Translations under genes and position numbers: made by a program
The notes under the pieces: model-generated
Database searches by the model: none
What the model was told of the DNA's origin: nothing
What the model saw: the letters and a program-made list of their open reading frames with translations, nothing else
Assembly (NCBI GenBank): GCA_051011115.1
Contig: JBPCUN010000096.1
Span: 1 to 22,194, forward strand
From: Profundicola sp051011115
Lineage (GTDB): Bacteria; Bacteroidota; Bacteroidia; Flavobacteriales; Weeksellaceae
DNA length: 22,194 nt
Direction of reading: 5' to 3'
Shown: one piece after another, positions 1 to 7,600 of the stretch
Layout: each line of letters begins with the position of its first letter
How positions within the stretch are numbered: the stretch's first letter is position 1

Positions 1-890
1 TTGCCATGTCTGTAAATAATTCCTTGGTATGTTGGGGGCTTGAAACTTTCGGAACCGAAGAACAAAAAGAAAAATATTTAAAGCCATTGGCTTCAGGTGA
101 AAAGTTAGGTGCGTTTTGTCTATCTGAACCAGAAGCTGGATCAGATGCAACTTCACAAAGAACTACTGCGGAAGATAAAGGTGATTATTATCTATTAAAT
201 GGAACTAAGAACTGGATTACTAATGGTAATTCAGCATCTATATATCTTGTTATTGCTCAGACCAATCCAGAGAAAGGACATCATGGAATCAATGCCTTAA
301 TTGTGGAGAGAGAAATGGAGGGCTTTCAAGTTGGAAAGAAAGAAGATAAATTAGGGATTAGAGGTTCTGATACGCATTCATTAATGTTTACAGACGTAAA
401 AGTGCCTAAAGAAAATAGAATTGGTGAAGATGGTTTTGGGTTTAAATTCGCTATGAAAACTTTATCTGGTGGTAGAATTGGGATTGCGGCGCAAGCATTA
501 GGAATTGCTGCTGGAGCTTATGAATTAGCTTTAAAGTATGCACAGGAGCGTAAAGCATTTGGTAAAGAAATTATGAGACACCAAGCTATTGCTTTCAAAC
601 TTGCAGATATGCATGTGGAAATTGAAGCAGCAAGAATGTTAGTTTATAAAGCTGCTATGGACAAAGATAATAACGAGAATTATGATTTGTCTGGAGCTAT
701 GGCTAAGTTAAAAGCATCGCAAGTGGCTATGGATACAACAATAGAAGCGGTTCAGATTCATGGAGGTTATGGGTATGTTAAGGAATATCATGTAGAGCGT
801 CTCATGCGTGATGCAAAGATTACACAAATTTATGAAGGAACTTCTGAAATTCAGAAAATCGTTATCTCTAGAGCGATTGCAAATTCGTAA
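1..890 (+). CDS. Acyl-CoA dehydrogenase (3' part, truncated by window edge)
   Basis: Catalyses FAD-dependent alpha,beta-dehydrogenation of an acyl-CoA, passing electrons to ETF; a cytosolic step of fatty-acid or branched-chain amino-acid oxidation. About 295 codons are visible where the family usually has about 380, so roughly the N-terminal quarter lies before the window; the ATG at position 6 is internal. Visible family signatures are the SEPEAGSD segment of the FAD/substrate region, KNWITNG, the GGRIG-IAAQA helix, and RMMRD-like RLMRDAKITQIYEGTSEIQ. The Glu of YEGT is the position that acts as catalytic base in short- and medium-chain enzymes. The C-terminal ISRAI is also typical. The substrate class (short-chain, butyryl or isovaleryl) cannot be fixed from this fragment. 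It converges on the FAH-family gene across a shared terminator. Confidence 0.93.
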   Translation, partial: AMSVNNSLVCWGLETFGTEEQKEKYLKPLASGEKLGAFCLSEPEAGSDATSQRTTAEDKGDYYLLNGTKNWITNGNSASIYLVIAQTNPEKGHHGINALIVEREMEGFQVGKKEDKLGIRGSDTHSLMFTDVKVPKENRIGEDGFGFKFAMKTLSGGRIGIAAQALGIAAGAYELALKYAQERKAFGKEIMRHQAIAFKLADMHVEIEAARMLVYKAAMDKDNNENYDLSGAMAKLKASQVAMDTTIEAVQIHGGYGYVKEYHVERLMRDAKITQIYEGTSEIQKIVISRAIANS

Positions 891-914
891 CTAATTGAAA
901 TTTAAATTGTAATA

Positions 915-947
915 TAGCCGCTTATTTTTTCGGGAAATAAGTGGCTA
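915..947. terminator. Shared (bidirectional) hairpin terminator between convergent genes
   Basis: Positions 915-927 pair with 935-947 as a 13-bp stem with one G-U pair and a 7-nt loop. On the plus strand it is followed by a T-rich tract from 948; on the minus strand a T-rich stretch also follows. The last three bases of the hairpin are the stop codon of the minus-strand FAH gene, so one element probably ends both transcripts. Confidence 0.75.
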
Positions 948-1553
948 CTTTATTTTTAAATCAAATAAGGTTTTATCTTCTAATATTCCAGTTAAGATAT
1001 CTCCACTTTTCACGCTTCCTACTCCAGCTGGTGTCCCAGTATATAATAAATCCCCTTTTTCTAGGGTGAAATATTTAGAAGCATTCACAATTAATTCATT
1101 GGTGTTAAAAAGCATATGTTTAGAGTTTCCTAATTGAACCGATTCTCCATTCTTCTTAAGTTCAAATGTTATTTCATTTTGATTCTTCAATTTGTTAAAA
1201 GGGATTAGAGAATTTAAATAAGCTGATTTATCAAAAGCCTTGGCCTTTTCCCACGGTAACCCTTTACTTTTTAACTGCATTTGTAAATCACGAGCCGTAA
1301 AATCTATACCTAGCGTAATCTTATCATAATATTTTGGTGCATTTTCAAGGCTAATGTTTTTTCCAGTTTGTTCTATTCTTATAACCAACTCTAGCTCATA
1401 GTGAATGTTTTCGCTCCATGTAGGCATATAAAACTCATCTTCAAGGTTTAAAGACGTTGATGGTTTTATGAAAATGACGGGTTCATCTGGCACTTCATTA
1501 CCTAATTCTTTTGCATGTTTAGCATAATTTCTACCGATACAGATGATTTTCAT
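945..1553 (-). CDS. FAH-family hydrolase, FAHD1/acylpyruvase-like
   Basis: A 202-residue protein of the fumarylacetoacetate hydrolase fold; small members of this size are usually acylpyruvate hydrolases, oxaloacetate decarboxylases or related isomerases, acting in the cytosol with Mg2+. Seen: IGRNYAKHAKELGN at the N-terminus, HYELE with the metal-binding pair E53 and E55, DFTARD with the third metal ligand D84, KAFDKSA, and GTPAGVGSVKSGD near the C-terminus. The reading frame extends upstream to 1616, but the family begins at MKIICIGRNY, so I take the ATG at 1551-1553; the extra 21 residues do not match the family. Its stop lies inside the terminator stem. The homogentisate genes are 10 kb away, and full-length fumarylacetoacetases are about twice as long, so this is probably not the tyrosine-pathway FAH. 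Exact substrate is unknown. Confidence 0.87.
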   Translation of the reverse strand: MKIICIGRNYAKHAKELGNEVPDEPVIFIKPSTSLNLEDEFYMPTWSENIHYELELVIRIEQTGKNISLENAPKYYDKITLGIDFTARDLQMQLKSKGLPWEKAKAFDKSAYLNSLIPFNKLKNQNEITFELKKNGESVQLGNSKHMLFNTNELIVNASKYFTLEKGDLLYTGTPAGVGSVKSGDILTGILEDKTLFDLKIK

Positions 1554-1648
1554 AAGCTTAAAATTTAAAAAAAAAGGTACAAAAAAATCCGTAATCATTT
1601 TTGATTCGGACAGCAATTATATGAATATTATAAAAAAAGTTTAGTGTA

Positions 1649-2284
1649 CTAAGCGATGGGAGGCTTTAGTAAAGCTGTCAGACATTTAAACTCATAAAGT
1701 TCAGCGTAGTCTGAGAAACGCTCATTGTTAAGTAAAAAACTATAAATTGGTATAATATAGTCAAGATTGATTGTAGCACCTTTAATCTGTATAGAATCTA
1801 CCAATATCCAAGGACTTGGAATATCCATTAAATTAATAGCTGTGTCTAACTTCTGCGTATTACTATCCTCGTCAGATTCAACTTTGAAGGTTTTACCCTC
1901 AAAGTTAATATATTTCACAGGTAAGTGCTTTTGCTCTTCTTTTTTCTTTGCTGCGATAATCTCATCAGAAAGAGAAGGCAAATGGTGTAAGGCAAAATAT
2001 ATTTTGCCTGCTCCGTTAATATTTATATCTCTAGATTGAATATTTACATCAATATCTGTTTTTAAATCCTTGGCAATGTAAATATTTTGGGTAGTATCAC
2101 TTTCTATAACTAAACTACCACCCCCTGCAATTTGATCTGAGTTTATAGTTACATCTTGATTGATAATACGCATCGTAGTACCCTCAGAGATAGTAAGACC
2201 ATCACCAATCACAACTTGTCCATTTACCAAGTTTATGGTCAATAGAAAAAGTAGAAAAGTTGATATGTAATTAACTTTTTTCAA
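1649..2284 (-). CDS. Hypothetical exported protein, possible beta-solenoid N-terminal region
   Basis: Not recognised as any named family. The open frame has no ATG at its 5' end: candidate starts are TTG at 2299 and TTG at 2284. The latter gives MKKVNYISTFLLFLLT..., a compact Sec signal peptide (Lys-Lys, hydrophobic core, probable cleavage near NG/Q), so I chose 2284 (211 residues). An ATG further in would remove the signal. The mature N-terminal half has short alternating hydrophobic strands such as LTIS, RIINQDVTI, LVIES, IYIAK, VNIQS and INING, a rhythm seen in parallel beta-solenoids; this is an inference. A Lys/Glu-rich linker follows. It lies 95 bp upstream of the FAH gene on the same strand and diverges from speB. 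Periplasmic or surface location is likely. Confidence 0.6.
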   Translation of the reverse strand: MKKVNYISTFLLFLLTINLVNGQVVIGDGLTISEGTTMRIINQDVTINSDQIAGGGSLVIESDTTQNIYIAKDLKTDIDVNIQSRDININGAGKIYFALHHLPSLSDEIIAAKKKEEQKHLPVKYINFEGKTFKVESDEDSNTQKLDTAINLMDIPSPWILVDSIQIKGATINLDYIIPIYSFLLNNERFSDYAELYEFKCLTALLKPPIA

Positions 2285-2363
2285 ATCAGTATGATACAAA
2301 AATAGTGAATTTTTGAATTATTCCATTGTTTTTTCTATTAAATTAGCAAACTAAAACATAGAC

Positions 2364-3212
2364 ATGAGAACATACGCAGGTGTAGAAGAAAAATATGGGT
2401 TATATGAATCCGCTAACGTTGTTTTAATTCCTGTTCCTTACGATGGTACAAGTACATGGGGAAAGGGAGCAGATATGGGCCCAGAGGCGTTTTTAGAAGC
2501 CTCAGAAAATATGGAAATTTATGACATAGAAACGGCGTCAGAACCATATCAATTGGGTATATTTTTAGATGAACCAGTTTCTGAAGATTCCTCGCCAGAG
2601 GCTATGACAAATGCAGTTTACGCTAGAGTGAAAAAATATCTAGACCAAGATAAATTTGTAACGCTTTTTGGAGGAGAACATTCGATTTCTATCGGTAGTA
2701 TCAGAGCTTTTGGGGAGAAATATGGTGATATTACGGTTTTACAATTAGATGCACATACAGATTTAAGACCTTCTTATCATGGTACCCCATACAATCATGC
2801 TTGTGCGGTATTTGAGGCCAGTCAAAAGCATCAATTAGTACAGGTTGGTATCCGCAGTATGGATGCAGAAGAGGTACCATATATGCAAAAGGATAATGTA
2901 TTTTTTGCGCACGATATCCATTCGAATCCACATTGGGTAGATGATGTATATAATCGGTTAGATGATAAACCTATTTATATCACGATAGATTTAGATGGTT
3001 TTGATCCTTCTATTTGTCCTTCTACAGGAACACCAGAGCCAGGTGGATTGGATTGGTATCCCACTTTAGAGTTATTAAAAAAAGTGATTCAAACCAAAAA
3101 TGTCGTAGGGTTTGATATTGTAGAATTAGCACCAAATCCAATGGAGCGTTCATCAGACTTTCTTGCAGCAAAACTTTATTATAAAATGTTAGCTTATTTA
3201 TATACCAAGTAA
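2364..3212 (+). CDS. speB: Agmatinase family protein (ureohydrolase)
   Basis: Predicted to hydrolyse agmatine to putrescine and urea with a binuclear Mn2+ centre in the cytosol, part of polyamine synthesis from arginine. The 282 residues carry the three ureohydrolase motifs: GGEHS (H106), DAHTD (D129, H131, D133), and TIDLDGFDP (D209, D211), followed by TGTPEPGG, typical of the agmatinase branch. Length is near the family norm. The ATG at 2364 follows a 79-bp divergent gap to the exported hypothetical gene, with no clear Shine-Dalgarno. porQ begins 37 bp downstream on the same strand and may be co-transcribed, although the functions are unrelated. No arginine decarboxylase gene is visible nearby. 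Formiminoglutamase or guanidinobutyrase activity cannot be fully excluded from motifs alone. Confidence 0.88.
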   Translation: MRTYAGVEEKYGLYESANVVLIPVPYDGTSTWGKGADMGPEAFLEASENMEIYDIETASEPYQLGIFLDEPVSEDSSPEAMTNAVYARVKKYLDQDKFVTLFGGEHSISIGSIRAFGEKYGDITVLQLDAHTDLRPSYHGTPYNHACAVFEASQKHQLVQVGIRSMDAEEVPYMQKDNVFFAHDIHSNPHWVDDVYNRLDDKPIYITIDLDGFDPSICPSTGTPEPGGLDWYPTLELLKKVIQTKNVVGFDIVELAPNPMERSSDFLAAKLYYKMLAYLYTK

Positions 3213-3249
3213 GATTATAATAAATTAATTATTCTATAGTTAATACAAT

Positions 3250-4251
3250 ATGAAATATATAAAAACCTTCATTCTCTTATTTGTAAGCACATTTATGGTG
3301 GCGCAAGATGGAACGAGGGTTTTTGAATTTTTGAATATCACAACCTCTCCACGACAAGCAGCTCTTGGGGGTAATGCTCAATCTATGTGGGATTCTGATC
3401 CTAATATGTCTTTATGGAATCCTGCGCTTATGAACCCCAAAACGCATAACCATTTAGCGTTAAATTATGTGAGTTATTTATCAGATATTCAATTTGGTAC
3501 GATGTCTTATGTATATCAATGGGATAAGGTTAAATTTTTCTCTATACATGGCCAATATGTGGATTACGGTAATTTTTTACAGACTGATCTTATAGGAAAT
3601 ATTACAGGTGATTTTTCAGCTAAAGATGCAGCGGTTACTTTAGGGTATGCTCGTAATTTGAGTGACTTTTTTACTGTTGGGATTAATGCAAAATATATCA
3701 CTTCACAGATTGAAAGCTATAGCAGTCATGGAGCTGCAATTGATGTGGGAGTAGTATTTCATGATATTGATTATGATACCAATATTTCACTTGCAGCAAG
3801 AAATATTGGCGTACAATTTAAACCTTATGATCAAGAAACGGAGAAACTACCTGTTCAGGTAAACTTAGGAATTTCGCATAAATTAGAGCATGTTCCTATA
3901 GAACTTAGTGCTACATTACATGATCTTCAAAAATTTGATATTTCTGAACAGGTGGTGGAGAATGGGCAAGAAACGTCAAATATAAGAAAGGCCGTAGATC
4001 ATTTATCTGTAGGGGCAGAACTTTTCCCAGAAAGAGGATTTAATGTGCGGGTAGGTTACAATTTCAAACGCGGAAATGAATTAGGGTCTGATTTAACCAA
4101 AAACTTTTCGGGACTCACCGCTGGGTTTGGACTTCGTGTAAGTGCTTTCAAGTTTGAATATGCACATGTCAGATATAATTCTTCTGCGAATACCAATCAT
4201 ATCGGTATCACCGTAGATTTAGAAAGATTTGCTGGTAGAAGATATTATTAA
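3250..4251 (+). CDS. porQ: Type IX secretion system protein PorQ
   Basis: PorQ is an outer-membrane beta-barrel protein linked to T9SS cargo processing and surface release, related to PorV. This 333-residue protein has a Sec signal peptide (residues 1-18, cleavage near VA/Q), then FEFLNITTSPRQAALGG, a segment I recognise as the conserved PorQ N-terminus, then a WNPALM motif shared with the PorV/PorQ group, and alternating amphipathic strands to a C-terminal aromatic (RRYY). In many Flavobacteriia porQ stands beside the cytidylate kinase gene cmk; here the neighbours are speB upstream and an Fe-S protein gene downstream. A T9SS sorting-domain protease is encoded at 7601-10987, consistent with an active pathway. 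The alternative is another PorV-like barrel protein. Confidence 0.83.
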   Translation: MKYIKTFILLFVSTFMVAQDGTRVFEFLNITTSPRQAALGGNAQSMWDSDPNMSLWNPALMNPKTHNHLALNYVSYLSDIQFGTMSYVYQWDKVKFFSIHGQYVDYGNFLQTDLIGNITGDFSAKDAAVTLGYARNLSDFFTVGINAKYITSQIESYSSHGAAIDVGVVFHDIDYDTNISLAARNIGVQFKPYDQETEKLPVQVNLGISHKLEHVPIELSATLHDLQKFDISEQVVENGQETSNIRKAVDHLSVGAELFPERGFNVRVGYNFKRGNELGSDLTKNFSGLTAGFGLRVSAFKFEYAHVRYNSSANTNHIGITVDLERFAGRRYY

Positions 4252-4255
4252 GCTT

Positions 4256-4269
4256 AGTGCACGTGCACT
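4256..4269. repeat. Perfect 14-bp palindrome (possible operator)
   Basis: AGTGCACGTGCACT lies 5 bp after the porQ stop and about 90 bp before the next gene. It is a perfect 7+7 dyad without a loop and without a T-tract, which suits a dimeric DNA-binding protein better than a terminator. No regulator is known to me for this exact site. Confidence 0.45.
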
Positions 4270-4358
4270 TGTACCAAATAATTTGAAATTAATAAAGATT
4301 AAATATTACCAAAGTATTTGGTCAAAATTCATTATTTTTGAATAAAGTATTACATCAT

Positions 4359-5147
4359 ATGGCAGATATACAGGTAAAAACCATGGCGCAATTCATGGCA
4401 GAAGGAAAACAACCAGAAGTTTTATTTTGGGTAGGTTGTGCTGGGAGTTTTGATGATAGAGCAAAGAAGATTACACGTGCTTTTGTGAAGATTTTGAACA
4501 AAGTGGGTGTGGAGTTTGCTGTGCTCGGTACAGAAGAAAGTTGTACTGGGGATCCCGCAAAACGAGCTGGTAATGAATTTGCGTTTCAAATGGCTGCCAT
4601 GATGAATATAGAAGTGCTCAATGGATACAAGATAGAAAATATTGTAACTACTTGTCCGCATTGCTTCAATACACTTAAAAATGAATATCCAGGACTTGGA
4701 GGTTTCTATAATGTTCAACACCATTCTCAATATCTTCAAAAATTAATTGATGAGGGAAGATTAATTATAGAAGGTAAAACTTATAAAGGTAAGAGAATTA
4801 CATTCCACGATCCTTGTTACCTAGGTAGAGGAAATGATGTATATGAAGCCCCTAGAGAACTGATCAAGAAATTAGATGCTGAACTCGTAGAAATGAGACG
4901 TTGCAAATCTAAAGGTCTTTGTTGTGGAGCTGGTGGAGCACAAATGTTCAAAGAGCCAGAGAAGGGAGATAAAGACATCAATATAGAAAGAACTGAGGAA
5001 GCACTGGAGACTCAACCAGAGGTAATAGCCACGGGATGCCCATTTTGCAATACGATGATGACCGATGGCGTAAAGGGTAAAAATGCAGAAGGCAATGTCA
5101 TGGTTATGGACTTTGCAGAGCTTATAGCCAATGCAGAGGATTTGTGA
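4359..5147 (+). CDS. (Fe-S)-binding protein with two CCG (HdrB-like) domains
   Basis: A 262-residue soluble protein of the cysteine-rich domain family found in HdrB, GlpC, LutA and succinate dehydrogenase SdhE-type subunits, which bind noncubane or 4Fe-4S clusters and take part in electron transfer. Domain 1 has C27 (VGCAGSF), C62 (SCTGDPA, one Cys where HdrB has CCG), and C99/C102 (CPHCFN). Domain 2 has C153 (DPCYLG), C182, C188/C189 (LCCGAGG) and C227/C230 (CPFCN). The frame is open from a TTG at 4338, but ATG at 4359 (MADIQVKT) matches the usual N-terminus. Related flavobacterial genes are, to my knowledge, commonly preceded by a larger 4Fe-4S partner gene; here the gene follows porQ, so the partner is missing locally. 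Redox partner and substrate unknown. Confidence 0.85.
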   Translation: MADIQVKTMAQFMAEGKQPEVLFWVGCAGSFDDRAKKITRAFVKILNKVGVEFAVLGTEESCTGDPAKRAGNEFAFQMAAMMNIEVLNGYKIENIVTTCPHCFNTLKNEYPGLGGFYNVQHHSQYLQKLIDEGRLIIEGKTYKGKRITFHDPCYLGRGNDVYEAPRELIKKLDAELVEMRRCKSKGLCCGAGGAQMFKEPEKGDKDINIERTEEALETQPEVIATGCPFCNTMMTDGVKGKNAEGNVMVMDFAELIANAEDL

Positions 5148-5181
5148 AAAATATTAATGATTTTAAATGTTCACGTATTTT

Positions 5182-5194
5182 TCATAAAATATGA
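5182..5194. promoter_or_regulatory. TCATA-AAA-TATGA dyad upstream of the EF-G2-like gene
   Basis: A perfect 5-bp inverted repeat with 3-bp spacing, about 140 bp upstream of the start codon. Its half-sites equal those of the dyad before the nrf locus but in opposite order. It is short and AT-rich, so chance is a real possibility. No confident -7/-33 promoter could be placed in this 186-bp gap. Confidence 0.2.
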
Positions 5195-5333
5195 TATCTT
5201 ATCTATTGAGTCCTAATATTTGTCATAATAACCTAAAAACTGCCTTAATCTAGTGTTTTTTATTTTATATAATTTGTAAATTTATAGGAGAATAAACTTG
5301 ATTTATTAATTTTCCTTTCAAAAATTTACAATT

Positions 5334-7454
5334 ATGGCAATAGACACCAATAAAATTCGTAATGCAGTCTTATTAGGACATTCCGGAAGTGGTAAAACTA
5401 CACTAGCAGAAACGATGCTCTTTGAATCAGGAGCTATTAACCGTCCAGGTCAGGTAGAGGAGGGTAACACTGTTTCTGATTTTCATGAAACAGAAAAAGA
5501 TAAGAAACATAGTATCTATGGTTCTCTGATGCATGTTTATTGGGATGATATAAAAATAAATCTCATTGACACTCCTGGTATAGATGATTTTATTGGAGAA
5601 GCGTTATCTGCATTAAAGGTTGCTGATACTGCTGTAGTGGTTGTAAATGGCAAGGAAGGAGTGCAAGTAGAGAATGAAATCCATAGAGATTACATCGAAG
5701 AGCTTAAAACTCCTACTATTTTCGTAATTAATCAAATGGATCATGAAAAAGCAGATTATACTAGGACGCTACAAGAAATTAAAGATAGATTTGGAGATAA
5801 GGTTCTCGCATTTCAATTTCCATATAAGCCAGAGGAAGGATTTTATCGCATTGTAGATGCTTTGCGAATGACAATGTATGTGTTTGATGAAAAAGGTGGA
5901 AAGCCAGAGAAACAGGAAATACCAATCGATGCATTAGACAAAGCCAAGGAATTGCATACAGCTATTGTAGAAGCGGCTGCAGAGGAGTCAGAAGGTTTAA
6001 TGGAAAAATATTTTACCGAGGGTACATTGACAGAGGAAGAGCTAACGGAAGGTTTACAGCTAGCATTAGGTAAACAAAATATATTCCCAGTTTTCTGTGT
6101 TTCTGGACTTCATAATATGGGTAGTGGACGTGTTATGGGTTTCATTAGAGATATTTGCCCTTCTCCGTTACAGAGACCTTCTAGAATTTTAGATTCTGGA
6201 GAAACATTAAAACCCGATAAGGATGGTCCAAAATCACTATTTATTTACAAAACGCTAACAGCTCCTCAAGTAGGGGAAATGTCTTATTTTAAGGTATATA
6301 GTGGTACTATAAAAAGTGGTGAAATCCTTGTAAATCAGATGAATGGTGAACAAGAAAGAATTGGTAAGCTATATATTGTTAATGGTAAAGATAGAGAAGA
6401 AGTAGATGAGCTAGTGGCTGGAGACTTAGGGGTTACCGTAAAATTAAAGAACACGCATACCAATAATACCTTGAATGAAGAGGGCGTAGATTTCCAAATT
6501 AGAAATATGAAATTCCCACAGGCTAAAACCCGAATGGGCGTAACTCCTCCCAATAAATCTGATTTTGAGAAGCTCACCAATGCACTGCATACCATTCAAG
6601 AGGAGGATCCCACCTTTATCTTAGAATATAATAGTGAATTAAAACAATCGATTATTCATGGACAAGGCTTGATGCACTTTGAGGTGATACAAGAACGAAT
6701 CAAAAATTTATATGATATTGATATGGAATTAGAGAGACCTAGAATTCCATATAGAGAGACCATTAGTGCTACAGCAGAAGCGCAATATCGTCATAAGAAA
6801 CAATCTGGAGGTGCAGGGCAGTTTGCAGAAATTCATATGCGGGTAGAGCCATGGACAGAAAACTTACCGCTACCTACAGATTTAAATGTGAGAAAAGAAG
6901 AGTTAATAGATTTAGAATGGGGAGGTAAATTACATTTTTTATGGTGCATTGTTGGTGGTAGCATAGATAACAGATTTATAGGTGCTATTAAAAAAGGTAT
7001 TTTGCAAAGAATGGAAAACGGACCTTTAACAGGTTCAGCTTGTCAAAACATTAGAGTTTCTATTTTTGATGGTAAAATGCACCCTGTAGATTCTAATGAT
7101 ATGGCTTTTCAATTAGCTGCCAATGCAGCATTTACTCAAGCATTTAAAAATGCTAAACCAAAATTGATGGAGCCATTATATGATTTAGAAGTATCATGTG
7201 ATCCAGAAACTTTGGGAGAAGTAATGACAGATTTACAAACCCGTAGAGCCATGATTTCTGGTATGGATACCGAAAAACGCTATACTAAAATTAGAGCAGA
7301 AGTTCCTGTAGCAGAAATGTATGGATTTGCACAGAATTTACGTTCAATTACACAAGGGAAGGCAAAGTTTAAAAGACATTTCTCTAGGTATCAATTAATG
7401 CCTTATGATGCGCAGGAAAATTTATTGAAGAAATTAAATGAACCGAATAACTGA
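5334..7454 (+). CDS. fusA2: Elongation factor G paralogue, EF-G2 type
   Basis: A 706-residue translational GTPase-like protein with the five-domain EF-G layout. The P-loop is GHSGSGKTT (residues 15-23). Switch II reads DTPGIDDF (79-86), where canonical EF-G has DTPGHVDF: the catalytic histidine is Ile83. The guanine-specificity motif is NQMD (133-136) instead of NKMD, and switch I has no RGITI sequence. Domain IV keeps the glycine-rich SGGAGQF (about 490-500) and a tip region DGKMHPVDSND (about 578-590). Together with the N-terminal NAVLLGHSGSGKTT and GNTVSDF, this matches the EF-G2 group. In Bacteroides thetaiotaomicron EF-G2 (FusA2) is reported to lack GTPase activity and to support translation in carbon-limited cells; transfer of that role here is inference. 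The canonical fusA must lie elsewhere. It ends at a strong terminator. Confidence 0.9.
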   Translation: MAIDTNKIRNAVLLGHSGSGKTTLAETMLFESGAINRPGQVEEGNTVSDFHETEKDKKHSIYGSLMHVYWDDIKINLIDTPGIDDFIGEALSALKVADTAVVVVNGKEGVQVENEIHRDYIEELKTPTIFVINQMDHEKADYTRTLQEIKDRFGDKVLAFQFPYKPEEGFYRIVDALRMTMYVFDEKGGKPEKQEIPIDALDKAKELHTAIVEAAAEESEGLMEKYFTEGTLTEEELTEGLQLALGKQNIFPVFCVSGLHNMGSGRVMGFIRDICPSPLQRPSRILDSGETLKPDKDGPKSLFIYKTLTAPQVGEMSYFKVYSGTIKSGEILVNQMNGEQERIGKLYIVNGKDREEVDELVAGDLGVTVKLKNTHTNNTLNEEGVDFQIRNMKFPQAKTRMGVTPPNKSDFEKLTNALHTIQEEDPTFILEYNSELKQSIIHGQGLMHFEVIQERIKNLYDIDMELERPRIPYRETISATAEAQYRHKKQSGGAGQFAEIHMRVEPWTENLPLPTDLNVRKEELIDLEWGGKLHFLWCIVGGSIDNRFIGAIKKGILQRMENGPLTGSACQNIRVSIFDGKMHPVDSNDMAFQLAANAAFTQAFKNAKPKLMEPLYDLEVSCDPETLGEVMTDLQTRRAMISGMDTEKRYTKIRAEVPVAEMYGFAQNLRSITQGKAKFKRHFSRYQLMPYDAQENLLKKLNEPNN

Positions 7455-7478
7455 TTATCATTCATTTTGAATAAATGA

Positions 7479-7512
7479 TAAAGCCTGTATTAGATATCTG
7501 ATGCAGGCTTTA
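7479..7512 (+). terminator. Terminator after the EF-G2-like gene
   Basis: Positions 7479-7490 pair with 7501-7512 (core AAAGCCTG / CAGGCTTT) as a 12-bp stem with one G-U pair and a 10-nt loop. The downstream tract is only moderately T-rich. An imperfect smaller hairpin at about 7456-7480 overlaps its 5' edge. Confidence 0.7.
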
Positions 7513-7529
7513 TTAATTATATAAAATAA

Positions 7530-7566
7530 AAAGGAGTCGCATGCCAACTAGCATACAACTCCCTTT
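7530..7566 (-). terminator. Terminator of the secreted protease gene
   Basis: On the minus strand, AAAGGGAGTTGTATGC pairs with GCATGCGACTCCTTT around a TAGTTG loop, with one bulged G and G-U pairs, followed by a T-rich run (TTTTTATTTTAT). It lies 35 bp past the protease stop and back to back with the plus-strand terminator at 7479-7512. Confidence 0.75.
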
Positions 7567-7600
7567 ATTAAGTAATTATTTTAATGAAAAATAATTCTAC

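Noticed and set aside
945..1553. Fumarylacetoacetase of the tyrosine pathway
   Set aside because: At 202 residues it is about half the size of true fumarylacetoacetase and matches the small FAHD1-like group; it is also not linked to hmgA and hppD.
2731..2931. Minus-strand open frame of 66 codons inside speB
   Set aside because: Lies wholly within a gene with full ureohydrolase motifs on the other strand and has no recognisable domain.
4422..4739. Minus-strand open frame of 105 codons inside the Fe-S protein gene
   Set aside because: Fully opposite a conserved gene, with cysteine- and serine-rich low-quality composition typical of an antisense shadow.
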